The position numbers and the translations under genes are program-made. A stretch of 64,000 bases of DNA from contig CAZEJG010000008.1 of assembly GCA_964511625.1 (NCBI GenBank), positions 83,431-147,430 of the forward strand. Direction: 5' to 3'. Below are positions 28,281 through 36,839 of this stretch, in pieces (position 1 is the first letter of the stretch; each line of letters opens with the position of its first letter). This DNA comes from Pseudohoeflea sp964511625. GTDB taxonomy: Bacteria > Pseudomonadota > Alphaproteobacteria > Rhizobiales > Rhizobiaceae. The notes under the pieces are model-generated. The model worked only from the letters and a program-made list of their open reading frames with translations. It did not search any database and was not told where the DNA came from.

Positions 28281-28680
28281 GTGCCAATGTCACGCATTCC
28301 AGCCCGTCCTGGGTTGCGAAAGCGCGTTTCCAAACGGCGGCAGCCAGTATTCCGCACCCTCCCGGCAGCATGTCCCCAGCCACAACCATGACGAGGATCA
28401 AAGCATCTGGACAATCACCTTGGAAATTGTCATGGTCGGCAAGAACGTTCAAATTTACATAAAATTTTACGGAAAGTACCTGACAGATGCACTCGCAGAC
28501 GCTAGGTGCTCTTCTTAAAGTAGAATCGGCACATGACGGTCGGCGCGGCAGGAACGAAAGTCGCGCTTACCACAAGGACCGGTTCATACGATAACAAACG
28601 CAGCCGGGGGGAAGCGGGACGGAAACGTCCCTGAGTTTTCTTGCCCTCGCCCGAAACTGGCAAGATAAAGCGGAGTACAC
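28281..28680. other. Intergenic region without a convincing gene
   Basis: 400 bases between the groESL terminator and the next start. Only short frames without coding character are seen. One feature stands out: a six-base-pair stem with a GAAA tetraloop at 28616-28631 (GGGACG / CGTCCC), 50 bases before the next gene. No tRNA, known ncRNA or riboswitch is recognised. Confidence 0.5.
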
Positions 28681-29121
28681 TTGTTCAAGCTGTTCAGATC
28701 CGAGTTCTTGACCGGTCCGAATATTGCCGCCTCCGCGTCTCCGGATTCCGATTGCGACGTTCTCACTCATTACATGCTGACGGAGCGGTGGTCCCTCGAA
28801 CTGGCGACCGGTATCTTCGATCTAGGGCCCGTTGCACGCGCGCGCCATTCCCTCGCGGAGGACGAGCGCTGCGGTCTTCTGACGCTCTTGCGCCGCTATC
28901 CGATCCAGGACCAGCCGCGGGTGATGGAACTGTTCGAGGCTGCCTCGACGTCTCCCGCGGCCTTCTGCTTCTCCACCATGTCGCTCCACCCCGATCAGGG
29001 CGAACAACCGATCACCTGCGTGGGAGAAACCGCGCGCTTCGGCAAGGATGGTGACGGGCTCATTTCCGGAATCTTCGTCTTCCCGCGTGTGACCGCAAGC
29101 CTTCGCGCAATGTCCCATTAG
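28681..29121 (+). CDS. Conserved hypothetical protein with TTG start
   Basis: 146 residues. The start is a TTG with GGAG six bases upstream; the next in-frame ATG (28774) would remove 31 residues. No signal peptide or membrane segment is present. The sequence has HYMLTERWSLELATGIFDLGPVARARHSL and ITCVGETARFGKDGDGLISGIFVFPR, which looks like a mixed alpha/beta single-domain protein, perhaps a PAS-like or other sensory fold, but I do not recognise the family. It stands alone between the groESL terminator and the DoxX gene. Confidence 0.6.
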   Translation: MFKLFRSEFLTGPNIAASASPDSDCDVLTHYMLTERWSLELATGIFDLGPVARARHSLAEDERCGLLTLLRRYPIQDQPRVMELFEAASTSPAAFCFSTMSLHPDQGEQPITCVGETARFGKDGDGLISGIFVFPRVTASLRAMSH

Positions 29122-29141
29122 GTCCGCAAGCGCCGGACTGT

Positions 29142-29164
29142 GAACAATCTGTCCAGAATTGTTC
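29142..29164 (+). promoter_or_regulatory. Inverted repeat upstream of the DoxX gene, candidate operator
   Basis: GAACAAT (29142-29148) and ATTGTTC (29158-29164) form a perfect 7-bp repeat with a nine-base spacer, 60 bases before the DoxX ATG. The size and position fit an operator of a LysR or similar dimeric regulator. The regulator is unknown. Confidence 0.45.
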
Positions 29165-29223
29165 GACTTTCATGACAACGCCCGCTCCAGTAGAAGCACT
29201 CCATAAACAACTGGAGAGCTTAC

Positions 29224-29604
29224 ATGTCCAATTCCGTCCACATCCTGCTCGGCCGTATCCTGCTGAGCATCATGTTCATCATTTCCGGCTGGGGCAAGCT
29301 GATGGCGCCTGCAGGCACCGCAGGCTACTTCGCGAGCGTCGGCCTGCCGCTGCCGCAAGTCACCGTCTGGGTGGTCATCGCCATCGAGCTGCTCGGCGGC
29401 CTCGCCATCCTCCTCGGCTTCAAGACCCGCTATGTCGCCTATCTGCTGGCAGCCTTCACCTTTGCCGCGGCTTTCATCGGCCACTACAACCCGGCAGACC
29501 AGATGCAGATGATCATGTTCATGAAAAACCTGGCCATCACCGGCGGCTTCCTGCTGCTCGCCGTTACCGGCGCCGGCTCGATCTCGATCGACGGCCGCCG
29601 TTAA
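29224..29604 (+). CDS. DoxX family membrane protein
   Basis: 126 residues with four predicted membrane helices: ILLGRILLSIMFIISGWGKLM, VTVWVVIAIELLGGLAILLGF, VAYLLAAFTFAAAFIGHY and LAITGGFLLLAVTG. The GRILLSIMFIISGWGKL opening and the FxxKN (here MFMKNLAITGGFLLLA) block are DoxX/YphA signatures. DoxX proteins are inner-membrane proteins, in some bacteria linked to oxidative-stress or thiosulfate/quinone metabolism; the exact role here is unknown. It is monocistronic, with a strong terminator downstream and an operator-like repeat upstream. Confidence 0.88.
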   Translation: MSNSVHILLGRILLSIMFIISGWGKLMAPAGTAGYFASVGLPLPQVTVWVVIAIELLGGLAILLGFKTRYVAYLLAAFTFAAAFIGHYNPADQMQMIMFMKNLAITGGFLLLAVTGAGSISIDGRR

Positions 29605-29639
29605 GAATAAAGCCTGACCTCCTCCCAAGGCTCAGACGG

Positions 29640-29675
29640 AAAACCGCGCCGGTAACGGCGCGGTTTTCTGTTTTT
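29640..29675 (+). terminator. Rho-independent terminator of the DoxX gene
   Basis: AAAACCGCGCC pairs with GGCGCGGTTTT around the loop GGTAAC, followed by CTGTTTTT. It may also act for hisG on the opposite strand. Confidence 0.9.
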
Positions 29676-29699
29676 ACGGGGTGACGTGTCGAGATCGTG

Positions 29700-30404
29700 T
29701 CAGGCGTCTTCGAGCGTGGCCCGCACCTTGCCGATCACCTCGGCGACAAGCGGATCGGCACCGTGTTCGGACTTGCGGGCGCGAACGAGACAGGCCTCGG
29801 ATTCGAGCATCACGCCATCGGAGAGGATGCGCAGGTGGTTGGCCCGCAGGGTTGATCCCGTGGAGGTGATATCGACGATGATATCGGCCGCACCCGATGC
29901 AGGCGCGCCCTCCGTGGCGCCGAGACTCTCGACGATACGGTAGAGCTGGATGCCGTGCCCGCGCGAAAAGAAGGTGCGGGTCAGACGGTGATATTTGGTG
30001 GCGATCGCAAGCCGGCGGCCGTGGCGGGCGCGGAAGTCCGCGGCCACGTCGCCGAGATCGGCCATCGTGGTCACGTCGAGCCAGATTTCCGGCACGGCGA
30101 CCACCACCGAGGCATGGCCGAAACCGAGCCGCGCCTCGAACGAGACGGCGGCATCGGCATCGGGCAGCGATTCTCGGACCAGATCCTCGCCGGTGATCCC
30201 GAAGTCGACCGCCCCCGCACCGAGTTCGCGGGCGATTTCGGAAGCGGAGAGAAAGGCGATCTCGATGTCTTCCCGGCCGTCGACGCGACCCCGATAGGAG
30301 CGGTCGTTGCCGGTCTGGACGATCGGCAGGCCGGCGCGGGAAAAGACCGCGAGCGCATCGTCCTTCATGCGACCCTTGGAGGGCACTGCGATGGTGATCG
30401 TCAT
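29700..30404 (-). CDS. hisG: ATP phosphoribosyltransferase catalytic subunit (short form)
   Basis: 234 residues, the short HisG form that lacks the C-terminal regulatory domain and works only with HisZ. It catalyses the first step of histidine synthesis (ATP + PRPP). Signatures are ITIAVPSKGRMKDDALAVFSRAG, the substrate strand GAVDFGITGEDLVRE, and ADIIVDITSTGSTLRANHLRIL, the PRPP-binding loop. The ATG overlaps the hisZ stop as ATGA, so expression is coupled to its partner. Confidence 0.96.
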   Translation of the reverse strand: MTITIAVPSKGRMKDDALAVFSRAGLPIVQTGNDRSYRGRVDGREDIEIAFLSASEIARELGAGAVDFGITGEDLVRESLPDADAAVSFEARLGFGHASVVVAVPEIWLDVTTMADLGDVAADFRARHGRRLAIATKYHRLTRTFFSRGHGIQLYRIVESLGATEGAPASGAADIIVDITSTGSTLRANHLRILSDGVMLESEACLVRARKSEHGADPLVAEVIGKVRATLEDA

Positions 30405-31534
30405 GCCGCGCTCCCTCCGCCGCTTCGCGCGTCCTCGATGCGGTCGACCCAGAGCGAGAAGCCGACGGCGGGAATGGCCTCGCGCGCGCCCAGGAGGTTC
30501 ATCATGCGGTCATAGCGGCCACCGCCGGCGAGAACCGCGCCATCCGTTCTGGCGGAAATCTCGAAGACGAGACCGGTGTAGTAGTCGAGCGGGCGACCGA
30601 AGGCGGCACGCCAGCGCATGGCGGAGAGATTGGCGCCGGACGCAGTCAGACGCTCGGCCCGTGCGGCAAACAGATCGAGTGCGGCGCCGATGTCGAGGCC
30701 CGCGGAAGCGGCAAACGCCTCGAGCCTGCCCGTCGCTTCGGCAAGTGGCGCTTCGAGCGAGAGGAAAGTTCTCAGTGCGGCGAACGCCTTGTCGGAGAGC
30801 CGGGTCTTCTCAAGCCTGGTCTTCTCGACCAGACGCGCGGCGATCTCTTCGGGCGAGCGACTGGCATGAGTCGAGTAGCCAGTCTCTTCCATTACCGAGC
30901 CGATATGGGCGGCAATCGCCGGCACGTCGCCGGCGGCGATCAGCTCCGACAGGCCGTTCTCCTCGACAGTCGCCGACTGCGCGGACGTCAGGCTTCCAAT
31001 CATGCGTTCAAGCGCCGCATCGTCGCCAAAGGCGTGGATCAGCCGCTTCTGCCAGCCCGCCGGCATGCCGAGCCCCGCCACGACGGCTTCAAAAAGCGCC
31101 TGGTCGCCGATGGTGACGGCGAGATCGGTCCTCGGCAGAAGGCCGGCAATGAGAGCTTCCGCATCGGCCACCGCACGGGCATCGGCCGCCGCGATGTCGG
31201 GTTCGCCGAGATCCTCGATGCCGGCCTGATAGAACTCGTTGCCGCCAACGCGGCGCTGGCGGAACACCTGACCGAGATAGGAATAGCGGCGCGGCGTACC
31301 AACCTGTCCTGCGATGTGCCCAAGGCAGACGGGAATGGTGAATTCGGGCCTCAGACAGAGGCTTTCGCCGTTCTCGTTTTCCGTCAGATAGATCCGCCGC
31401 CGCAGGTCTTCACCCGCCATGTCGAGAAAGGGTTCGGCCGGCTGGATCACCGGAATTTCGGCGCGATTGGTCTCGCGGGCCGCCATGGCGGCGACGAGTT
31501 CGTCGGCGAAATCGGGCAACTGGACGGCGGTCAC
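30401..31534 (-). CDS. hisZ: ATP phosphoribosyltransferase regulatory subunit HisZ
   Basis: 377 residues. HisZ is a catalytically inactive paralogue of histidyl-tRNA synthetase that completes and feedback-regulates short HisG. It has class II-like fold elements: YLTENENGESLCLRPEFTIPVCLGHI (motif 2 region, where HisS has the YDLTAPLAR block), YSYLGQVFRQRRVGGNEFYQAGIEDLG and AGGGRYDRMMNLLG (motif 3). The start is a GTG at 31534, five bases after the hisS stop. It sits between its paralogue hisS and its partner hisG. Confidence 0.94.
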   Translation of the reverse strand: MTAVQLPDFADELVAAMAARETNRAEIPVIQPAEPFLDMAGEDLRRRIYLTENENGESLCLRPEFTIPVCLGHIAGQVGTPRRYSYLGQVFRQRRVGGNEFYQAGIEDLGEPDIAAADARAVADAEALIAGLLPRTDLAVTIGDQALFEAVVAGLGMPAGWQKRLIHAFGDDAALERMIGSLTSAQSATVEENGLSELIAAGDVPAIAAHIGSVMEETGYSTHASRSPEEIAARLVEKTRLEKTRLSDKAFAALRTFLSLEAPLAEATGRLEAFAASAGLDIGAALDLFAARAERLTASGANLSAMRWRAAFGRPLDYYTGLVFEISARTDGAVLAGGGRYDRMMNLLGAREAIPAVGFSLWVDRIEDARSGGGSAA

Positions 31535-31539
31535 TCGGT

Positions 31540-33108
31540 TCAGGCCCCCGTCCCGAGCAGACCGTGGCGGGCGAGGACGGCGCGGACGGCGGTGACCAGA
31601 TCGGCCTCGTTGACGAGCTCCTCGCCGGCCTTGGCCTCACGCCACTCGGTGTTGTCACTGATCGTCTCGGCGATCTTCTTGCCCTCGATCAGGTCCTTGA
31701 CGATGAGTTTGCCCTCGGCCTTCTCGTTGCCGCCCTGGATGACGGCAACGGGGGAACCGCGTCGATCCGCGTAACGCAGTTGCTTGGCGAAATCCTTGGG
31801 GTTCCCCTGGAAGAGTTCGACGGGAACCGTCGGGCCCATCGGCTGGCCGTCTTCTGTCAGCGGATTGAGCATGCCGCGCAGCTTCTGCGCCATCTGGGCG
31901 TAGTCGCCGATCCGGTCGCGATCCATGATGGTGACGAGCACCGGACCGACGCTCGTTTCGGTGTCGAGCTTGCCGAGATTCTTGAGCGCGGTCATCAGGC
32001 GCGAGACGCCGATCGAGAAGCCGGTCGCCGGGACAGGCTGACCCATGAAGCGGGAGACGAGACCGTCGTAACGCCCGCCGCCGCCCACCGAACCGAACTG
32101 GACCTTCTGGCCTTTCTCGTTGGTGACGTCGAAGAGCAGCTCGGCTTCAAACACCGGGCCGGTGTAATATTCGAGACCACGGACGACGGAGGGATCGATC
32201 TTGACGCGATCCGGACCGTAGCCCGATCTTTCGGCCATGGCCGCGATGGTGCGGAGTTCGGAAATTCCCTCGACGGCGGACTTGCTGTCGGAAAAGCGCG
32301 CCTCGATGGAGGCGAGCGTTTCCTCGACAGAAGTTGCGGCATTGTCTTCCAGAAAGCCGATCACACGTTCGATGGCTTCTTCATCGAGACCCGCACCGGG
32401 GGTGAAGTCCCCCTCGCCTTCCTTACCGCCATCCCAGCGCCCCTCGCCGAGCAGCAGCTTCACGCCCTCGATGCCGAATTTATCGAGCTTGTCGATGGCG
32501 CGCAGCACGGTCAGGCGGCGGCCGGCGTTCTCGTCGCCAGCGAGGCCGATGGCTTCCATCACGCCGTCGAGAACCTTGCGGTTGTTGACGCGGATCACGT
32601 AGTCGCCGCGCTCAATCCCGAGCGCTTCCATGGTGTCGGCCATCATCATGCACATCTCGGCGTCGGCGGTGACGCCCGGTGCGCCGGCGATATCGGCGTC
32701 GAACTGCATGAACTGGCGAAAACGGCCCGGGCCGGGCTTTTCGTTGCGGAACACCCAGCCGGCGCGATAGGTGCGGTAGGGCAGCTGGATGTCGTTGAAA
32801 TTCTCGGCGATGTGGCGGGCGAGCGGCGCGGTCAGATCGTAGCGCAGCGACAGCCACTGCTCGTCATCGTCCTGAAAGGAAAACACACCCTCGTTGGGGC
32901 GGTCCTGATCGGGCAGGAACTTGCCGAGCGCGTCGGTGTATTCGACGAAGGGCGTCTCGATGGGCTCGAAACCGAAGCGCTCATAGACGCGCTTGATCTT
33001 GCCCATCATCTCTTCGGTGGCACGGATGTCGCCCGGCGTCCGGTCGGGAAAGCCGCGCGCCAGACGCGCCTTCAGCTTCTGCGGCTTGTTTTTCTTCTTG
33101 TCGCTCAT
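31540..33108 (-). CDS. hisS: Histidine--tRNA ligase
   Basis: 522 residues. Class II synthetase features are present: LSLRYDLTAPLARHIAENF, motif 2 YRTYRAGWVFRNEKPGPGRFRQFMQFDADI, the histidine-specific RGLEYYTGPVFEAELLF, and motif 3 VGGGGRYDGLVSRF. The start is ATG 33108 (MSDKKKNKPQKLKARLARGFPDRTPGDI); a further N-terminal extension in the open frame is not family-like. It is the promoter-proximal gene of a hisS-hisZ-hisG operon. Confidence 0.96.
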   Translation of the reverse strand: MSDKKKNKPQKLKARLARGFPDRTPGDIRATEEMMGKIKRVYERFGFEPIETPFVEYTDALGKFLPDQDRPNEGVFSFQDDDEQWLSLRYDLTAPLARHIAENFNDIQLPYRTYRAGWVFRNEKPGPGRFRQFMQFDADIAGAPGVTADAEMCMMMADTMEALGIERGDYVIRVNNRKVLDGVMEAIGLAGDENAGRRLTVLRAIDKLDKFGIEGVKLLLGEGRWDGGKEGEGDFTPGAGLDEEAIERVIGFLEDNAATSVEETLASIEARFSDSKSAVEGISELRTIAAMAERSGYGPDRVKIDPSVVRGLEYYTGPVFEAELLFDVTNEKGQKVQFGSVGGGGRYDGLVSRFMGQPVPATGFSIGVSRLMTALKNLGKLDTETSVGPVLVTIMDRDRIGDYAQMAQKLRGMLNPLTEDGQPMGPTVPVELFQGNPKDFAKQLRYADRRGSPVAVIQGGNEKAEGKLIVKDLIEGKKIAETISDNTEWREAKAGEELVNEADLVTAVRAVLARHGLLGTGA

Positions 33109-33160
33109 GGGAACGGACCCGTCCTGACCGTGTTGGCAATTCGCGCGTCGTCTTAGGAGA

Positions 33161-34090
33161 TCACAGCCCCACGGGCAAGTCCGCGTGCGCCGCAGCGTCC
33201 CCTTCCGGCATGGAGAAGCGGGCGAGTTCGCGCGCCGCCCTGCCCGGATTGCGGTCGCGATGACGCAGCAACGTGAAGGTCCGCGACGGCAGGGGAAAGT
33301 CGAGGGCGACGAGATCGCCCGTGGCGAGATGGGGTGCAGCCACATGGCCGGAAACGACCGTGGCGCAGAGGCCCGAACGTGCGGCCGAGAGAACGGCCTC
33401 GTTCGACGGCAGTTCGAGCGCGACGGACAAACTTGCCGGATCGACGTCGAGATGCGCCAGCGCGTGCTCGAATTCCGAGCGGGTACCGGATCCGGGTTCG
33501 CGCAGAACCCAGGCGGTTTCCTCGGTCAGGTGTCTCGCCGTCAGCTCGCGCTCTGCTGCCAGCGGATGATCCGGTCCGACGACGATCACCATCGCATCCT
33601 CGACGAGCGGTTTGATGTCGAGGAGCGGGTTGTCCACCTCACCCTCGACATAGCCCATCTCGGCGATGCCCTCGGCCACCGCATCGGCGACGGTGGCGGT
33701 ATTGCCGATGGTCAGCGACAGGCGGATGCCGGGATAGGCGCTATGAAACCGCATGAGGACCGGCGGCAGCCAGTAACTGGCGACCGTCTGGCTGGCAAAG
33801 ACCGAGATGGCGCCCCGCTGCATGTCACCCAGTTCGCCGAGCAGACGCTCTGCCGAACGGGCGCGGGCCAGGGTGGGGCGAACTTCGTCGAGAAAGATCC
33901 GGCCGGCCTCGGTGAGCCCGATGCCGCGACCGATGCGGTCGAACAGCGGAACACCATAGGCATCTTCCAGCCGGCGCACGGCCGCACTGACCGCCGATGG
34001 CGTCAGCGACAGGGCGTCCGCCGCCTGTGTGAGATGCTCCCGCTCGGCCACCTCCGCGAAGATCGCCAACTGCTCGAGTGTCATTTTCAT
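33161..34090 (-). CDS. LysR-family regulator, divergent from a YeiH-type exporter gene
   Basis: 309 residues from the ATG at 34090; ATG codons at 34096 and 34084 are equally possible. The N-terminal winged helix is LEQLAIFAEVAEREHLTQAADALSLTPSAVSAAVRRLEDAYGVPLFDRIGRGIGLTEAG. The substrate-binding domain begins RGAISVFASQTVASYWLPPVLMRFHSAYPGIRLSLTIGNT. This type is CysB/CbbR-like, similar to YeiE, which controls yeiH-type genes. The divergent exporter gene is the probable target. The AT-rich region between them carries a candidate operator. Confidence 0.88.
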   Translation of the reverse strand: MKMTLEQLAIFAEVAEREHLTQAADALSLTPSAVSAAVRRLEDAYGVPLFDRIGRGIGLTEAGRIFLDEVRPTLARARSAERLLGELGDMQRGAISVFASQTVASYWLPPVLMRFHSAYPGIRLSLTIGNTATVADAVAEGIAEMGYVEGEVDNPLLDIKPLVEDAMVIVVGPDHPLAAERELTARHLTEETAWVLREPGSGTRSEFEHALAHLDVDPASLSVALELPSNEAVLSAARSGLCATVVSGHVAAPHLATGDLVALDFPLPSRTFTLLRHRDRNPGRAARELARFSMPEGDAAAHADLPVGL

Positions 34091-34104
34091 TCGCATAATA
34101 CGAA

Positions 34105-34135
34105 CGTTATAGCAAAAATCATTCGATAGATAACG
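34105..34135. promoter_or_regulatory. Inverted repeat in the LysR/exporter intergenic region
   Basis: CGTTAT (34105-34110) and ATAACG (34130-34135) are separated by 19 bases in an AT-rich 87-base gap. Position between divergent LysR and target genes suggests a LysR operator. The long spacer makes this tentative. Confidence 0.35.
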
Positions 34136-34177
34136 ACAAATGAGCATGAGAGAGTGCCAAAGACACCGGAAGGCACC

Positions 34178-35233
34178 ATGACCGCTCTCAGCTCACCGAC
34201 ATCCCCCAGCCCCACGCTCCTCGCCCGGCTCCGTTCCGTCGGGCCCGGACTGTTTCTGACCATTGTCATCGCACTGGCGGCGCACGGCGCCGAGATGATC
34301 GAGGCTCAACTCCTAGGAGACCGCTATTTCGAGAGCCTTGTTCTGGCGATCCTGATCGGCACCGCGGTGCGTTCGGCGGGGCGCTTGCCGCATATCTTCG
34401 ACGACGGGATCCGCTTCGCCGCACATTTCGTGCTGGAGGTGGCGATCGTGCTGCTCGGAGCCACGATCAGCCTCCAGGCGCTGCACAACGCCGGCATGGG
34501 ACTGATCGGCGGCATCGTCGTGATCGTGGTTCTTGCCATTGCGCTCAGTTATGCGCTCGGCCGGCTGTTCGGGCTGCACAGCAAGCTGGCGCTTCTTGTG
34601 GCCTGCGGCAACTCCATCTGCGGCAACTCGGCGATCGCGGCAGCGGCTCCGGTGATCGACGCCGACGCCAACGACGTGGCCGCGGCGATTGCCTTCACGG
34701 CCGTCCTCGGCCTGATCGTGGTGCTGGTTCTGCCGCTCCTCCACCACCTCGCGGGCCTCGATGCGGTCTCCTTCGGTGTGGTTTCAGGCCTCACCGTCTA
34801 TGCCGTGCCGCAGGTTCTCGCCGCCACACAGGCGGGCGGCGCCCTCGCCGTCCAGATGGGAACGCTCGTCAAGCTGATCCGGGTCATGATGCTCGGCCCC
34901 GTCATTTTCGGGCTCGGCCTTTTCGGTCCCCAGGGAGGTCGCGGAAAAGGTCGCGACCGACTCAAATGGCATCACATGATGCCGTGGTTCATTATCGGCT
35001 TCGGTGTGATGATGGTTTTGCGTTTTTCGGGGCTGATATCCGATGCCTTAGCCATCGACTTCGGGCATGGATCCAACATCCTGACCGTCGTCGCCATGGC
35101 AGCCCTCGGCCTCGGCGTGAATGTCCGCGATCTGGCGCATTCGGGCGGCCGGGTAATCCTGACGGCCACGCTGTCGATCACCATCCTCGGATCGCTGGCT
35201 TTCGCGCTGATCGGTCTTCTCGGACTGAACTGA
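34178..35233 (+). CDS. YeiH/UPF0324 putative sulfate or sulfonate exporter
   Basis: 351 residues. UPF0324 membrane protein with about ten helices. Signatures are the start GPGLFLTIVIALAAHGAEMI, YFESLVLAILIGTAVRS, the ACGNSICGNSAIAAAAPVIDADANDVAAAIAFTAVLG block and VYAVPQVLAATQAGG. Families of this group are annotated as putative sulfate exporters; the substrate is not proven. ATG 34178 has GGAAGG five bases upstream, which fixes the start against the upstream GTG at 34154. A bidirectional terminator follows. Confidence 0.88.
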   Translation: MTALSSPTSPSPTLLARLRSVGPGLFLTIVIALAAHGAEMIEAQLLGDRYFESLVLAILIGTAVRSAGRLPHIFDDGIRFAAHFVLEVAIVLLGATISLQALHNAGMGLIGGIVVIVVLAIALSYALGRLFGLHSKLALLVACGNSICGNSAIAAAAPVIDADANDVAAAIAFTAVLGLIVVLVLPLLHHLAGLDAVSFGVVSGLTVYAVPQVLAATQAGGALAVQMGTLVKLIRVMMLGPVIFGLGLFGPQGGRGKGRDRLKWHHMMPWFIIGFGVMMVLRFSGLISDALAIDFGHGSNILTVVAMAALGLGVNVRDLAHSGGRVILTATLSITILGSLAFALIGLLGLN

Positions 35234-35244
35234 GCGCGAATCGA

Positions 35245-35270
35245 AAAAGGCGGCCGCTCGGCCGCCTTTT
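35245..35270. terminator. Bidirectional terminator between the exporter and BA14K genes
   Basis: AAAAGGCGGCCG and CGGCCGCCTTTT form a perfect 12-bp stem with a two-base middle, with T runs on both strands. It lies between two convergent genes. Confidence 0.88.
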
Positions 35271-35291
35271 CCCGTTCAGTCGTACCACCGC

Positions 35292-35732
35292 TTACCAATA
35301 GGGCGAGCGGCACTGCCGGCGCGGACCGTTATAGGGCTGCCAGGAATTGTCGTACTGCCGATAGCTGCGATAGCGGTCATAGCACCAGCGGATATGCGAG
35401 GGGTTCATCCGGCCGGAACGGACGCCGTTCTGGTTCTGGATGGCCCCACCGATAATGGCGCCAAGCGCGAAGGCCGCCGGCGGGAACCAGAAGCCGTTGT
35501 GGTAGCGGTAGCCGTGGCGGCGGTGACGATAGCCGCGATGGCCGTTGTAATAGCCGCGACCGTTATGACGGTAGAAACCGCGATGGTGGCGATGGCGGAC
35601 GTTGACGACGGGAGCCTCTGCCTGCTGGGACACAGCGGGCTGCTGAGGGACAACCGGAAGGGCTGATGCCGGCGCAAATGCGGTGACCGCAATGGCAGCA
35701 CCGGCCATAAGGGTGACAAGTGGTCTGAACAT
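35292..35732 (-). CDS. BA14K family protein
   Basis: 146 residues. A signal peptide (MFRPLVTLMAGAAIAVTAFAPASA) is followed by a His/Arg/Tyr/Gly-rich region (RHRHHRGFYRHNGRGYYNGHRGYRHRRHGY) and the BA14K C-terminal domain WCYDRYRSYRQYDNSWQPYNGPRRQCRSPYW. The Brucella family member is an immunoreactive envelope lectin-like protein; the function here is probably surface or periplasmic but unproven. AGGAGG nine bases before the ATG at 35732 fixes the start. An intermediate hydrophobic stretch (FALGAIIGGAIQ) precedes the domain. Confidence 0.88.
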   Translation of the reverse strand: MFRPLVTLMAGAAIAVTAFAPASALPVVPQQPAVSQQAEAPVVNVRHRHHRGFYRHNGRGYYNGHRGYRHRRHGYRYHNGFWFPPAAFALGAIIGGAIQNQNGVRSGRMNPSHIRWCYDRYRSYRQYDNSWQPYNGPRRQCRSPYW

Positions 35733-35941
35733 TTCGAGGTTCCTCCTGGACTTGAGAGTCTCATGCCGCAGCTGCCCCAGTGGCACAGCTTGTATAACAC
35801 ACAAACGGCACTTCCGGTTCCCCTTAATCCCGGTTTGGGACAGGAGGTGTTCGCGGCCTCTCTTCCGGATGCCATAACGCGGCGATTGGGACGGCGGCAT
35901 CGAACACGGCGCTAACCTCGGCAGAGACCGTCGGAACGCGG

Positions 35942-36583
35942 CTATCTTCGGGCAGGCCGTTCAAATTTCGCCCTCGCCTCTTCCACCTTTGCCCGGCAGT
36001 CGCAGCCCTCGATGTGATCGTTGACCAGCCCCATCGCCTGCATGAAGGCGTAGACGGTCGTCGGACCGACGAAACTCCAGCCGCGCTTCTTCAGATCCCT
36101 GGAGATCTTCGTCGAGATTTCGGTGGTCGGGTTGGCGCGCAGCGTGGCGTAATCGAAGACCTCCGGGCGATCCTCGGGCCCAGGCTCCCAGCCCCAGAAA
36201 TAGGCGGCGAGTGAGCCATGTTCGCCTGCCAGCTCGATCGCCCGCTTGGCGTTGTTGATGGTCGAGACGATCTTGCCGCGGTGACGGATGATACCGGCAT
36301 CCTGAACCAGACGTTCGATATCGCTTTCGTCAAACTCCGCGACCTTGTGGAAGTCGAAGCCGGCGAAGGCCGCGCGAAAATTCTCGCGCTTGCGCAGAAT
36401 CGTCAGCCAGGAAAGGCCGGACTGAAACCCCTCGAGGCAGATCTTTTCGAACAGCCGGAAATCGTCGGCGACCGGCAGACCCCATTCGTGATCGTGATAG
36501 TGGATGTAATCGGGCAATTCACCCGGCCAGAAGCACCGTGTGACCCCATCCTCACCAACAATCAGCCCGTCGTCACCCGCCAT
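35942..36583 (-). CDS. tag: DNA-3-methyladenine glycosylase I
   Basis: 213 residues. Tag removes 3-methyladenine from alkylated DNA by base excision. The zinc-binding site is visible: TRCFWPGELPDYIHYHDHEWG at the N-terminus and VNDHIEGCDCR at the C-terminus. FEKICLEGFQSGLSWLTILRKRENF and KRGWSFVGPTTVYAFMQAMGLVNDH are the core motifs. The ATG at 36583 has AGGAG seven bases upstream; the ATG seven codons earlier lacks one. Confidence 0.96.
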   Translation of the reverse strand: MAGDDGLIVGEDGVTRCFWPGELPDYIHYHDHEWGLPVADDFRLFEKICLEGFQSGLSWLTILRKRENFRAAFAGFDFHKVAEFDESDIERLVQDAGIIRHRGKIVSTINNAKRAIELAGEHGSLAAYFWGWEPGPEDRPEVFDYATLRANPTTEISTKISRDLKKRGWSFVGPTTVYAFMQAMGLVNDHIEGCDCRAKVEEARAKFERPARR

Positions 36584-36839
36584 GGAATTCTCCTGTTCCT
36601 GCACTCAAAAACCCGAAGGTTAACGCGCTTCGGTCCTGCGCCCACCCGATTAACAACGCGCTAACCGCATTTCTCAAACCGCCGGTAACCCTACCGCGAG
36701 CTTTATCAGATCGTTCGCCATTTAACGGCAGCGGATTCACCATTTGGTCGCTGAACGGAGTCACGCTCCGACCCGAGCAGACGTCTTTCCACACCGAGAG
36801 ACGTCCGGCCCGGTCCGTTATTGTTTGGAGTTCGGAACC

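Noticed and set aside
31564..33156. A 530-codon plus-strand open frame antisense to hisS
   Set aside because: It is the reverse of a class II tRNA synthetase gene with all motifs intact.
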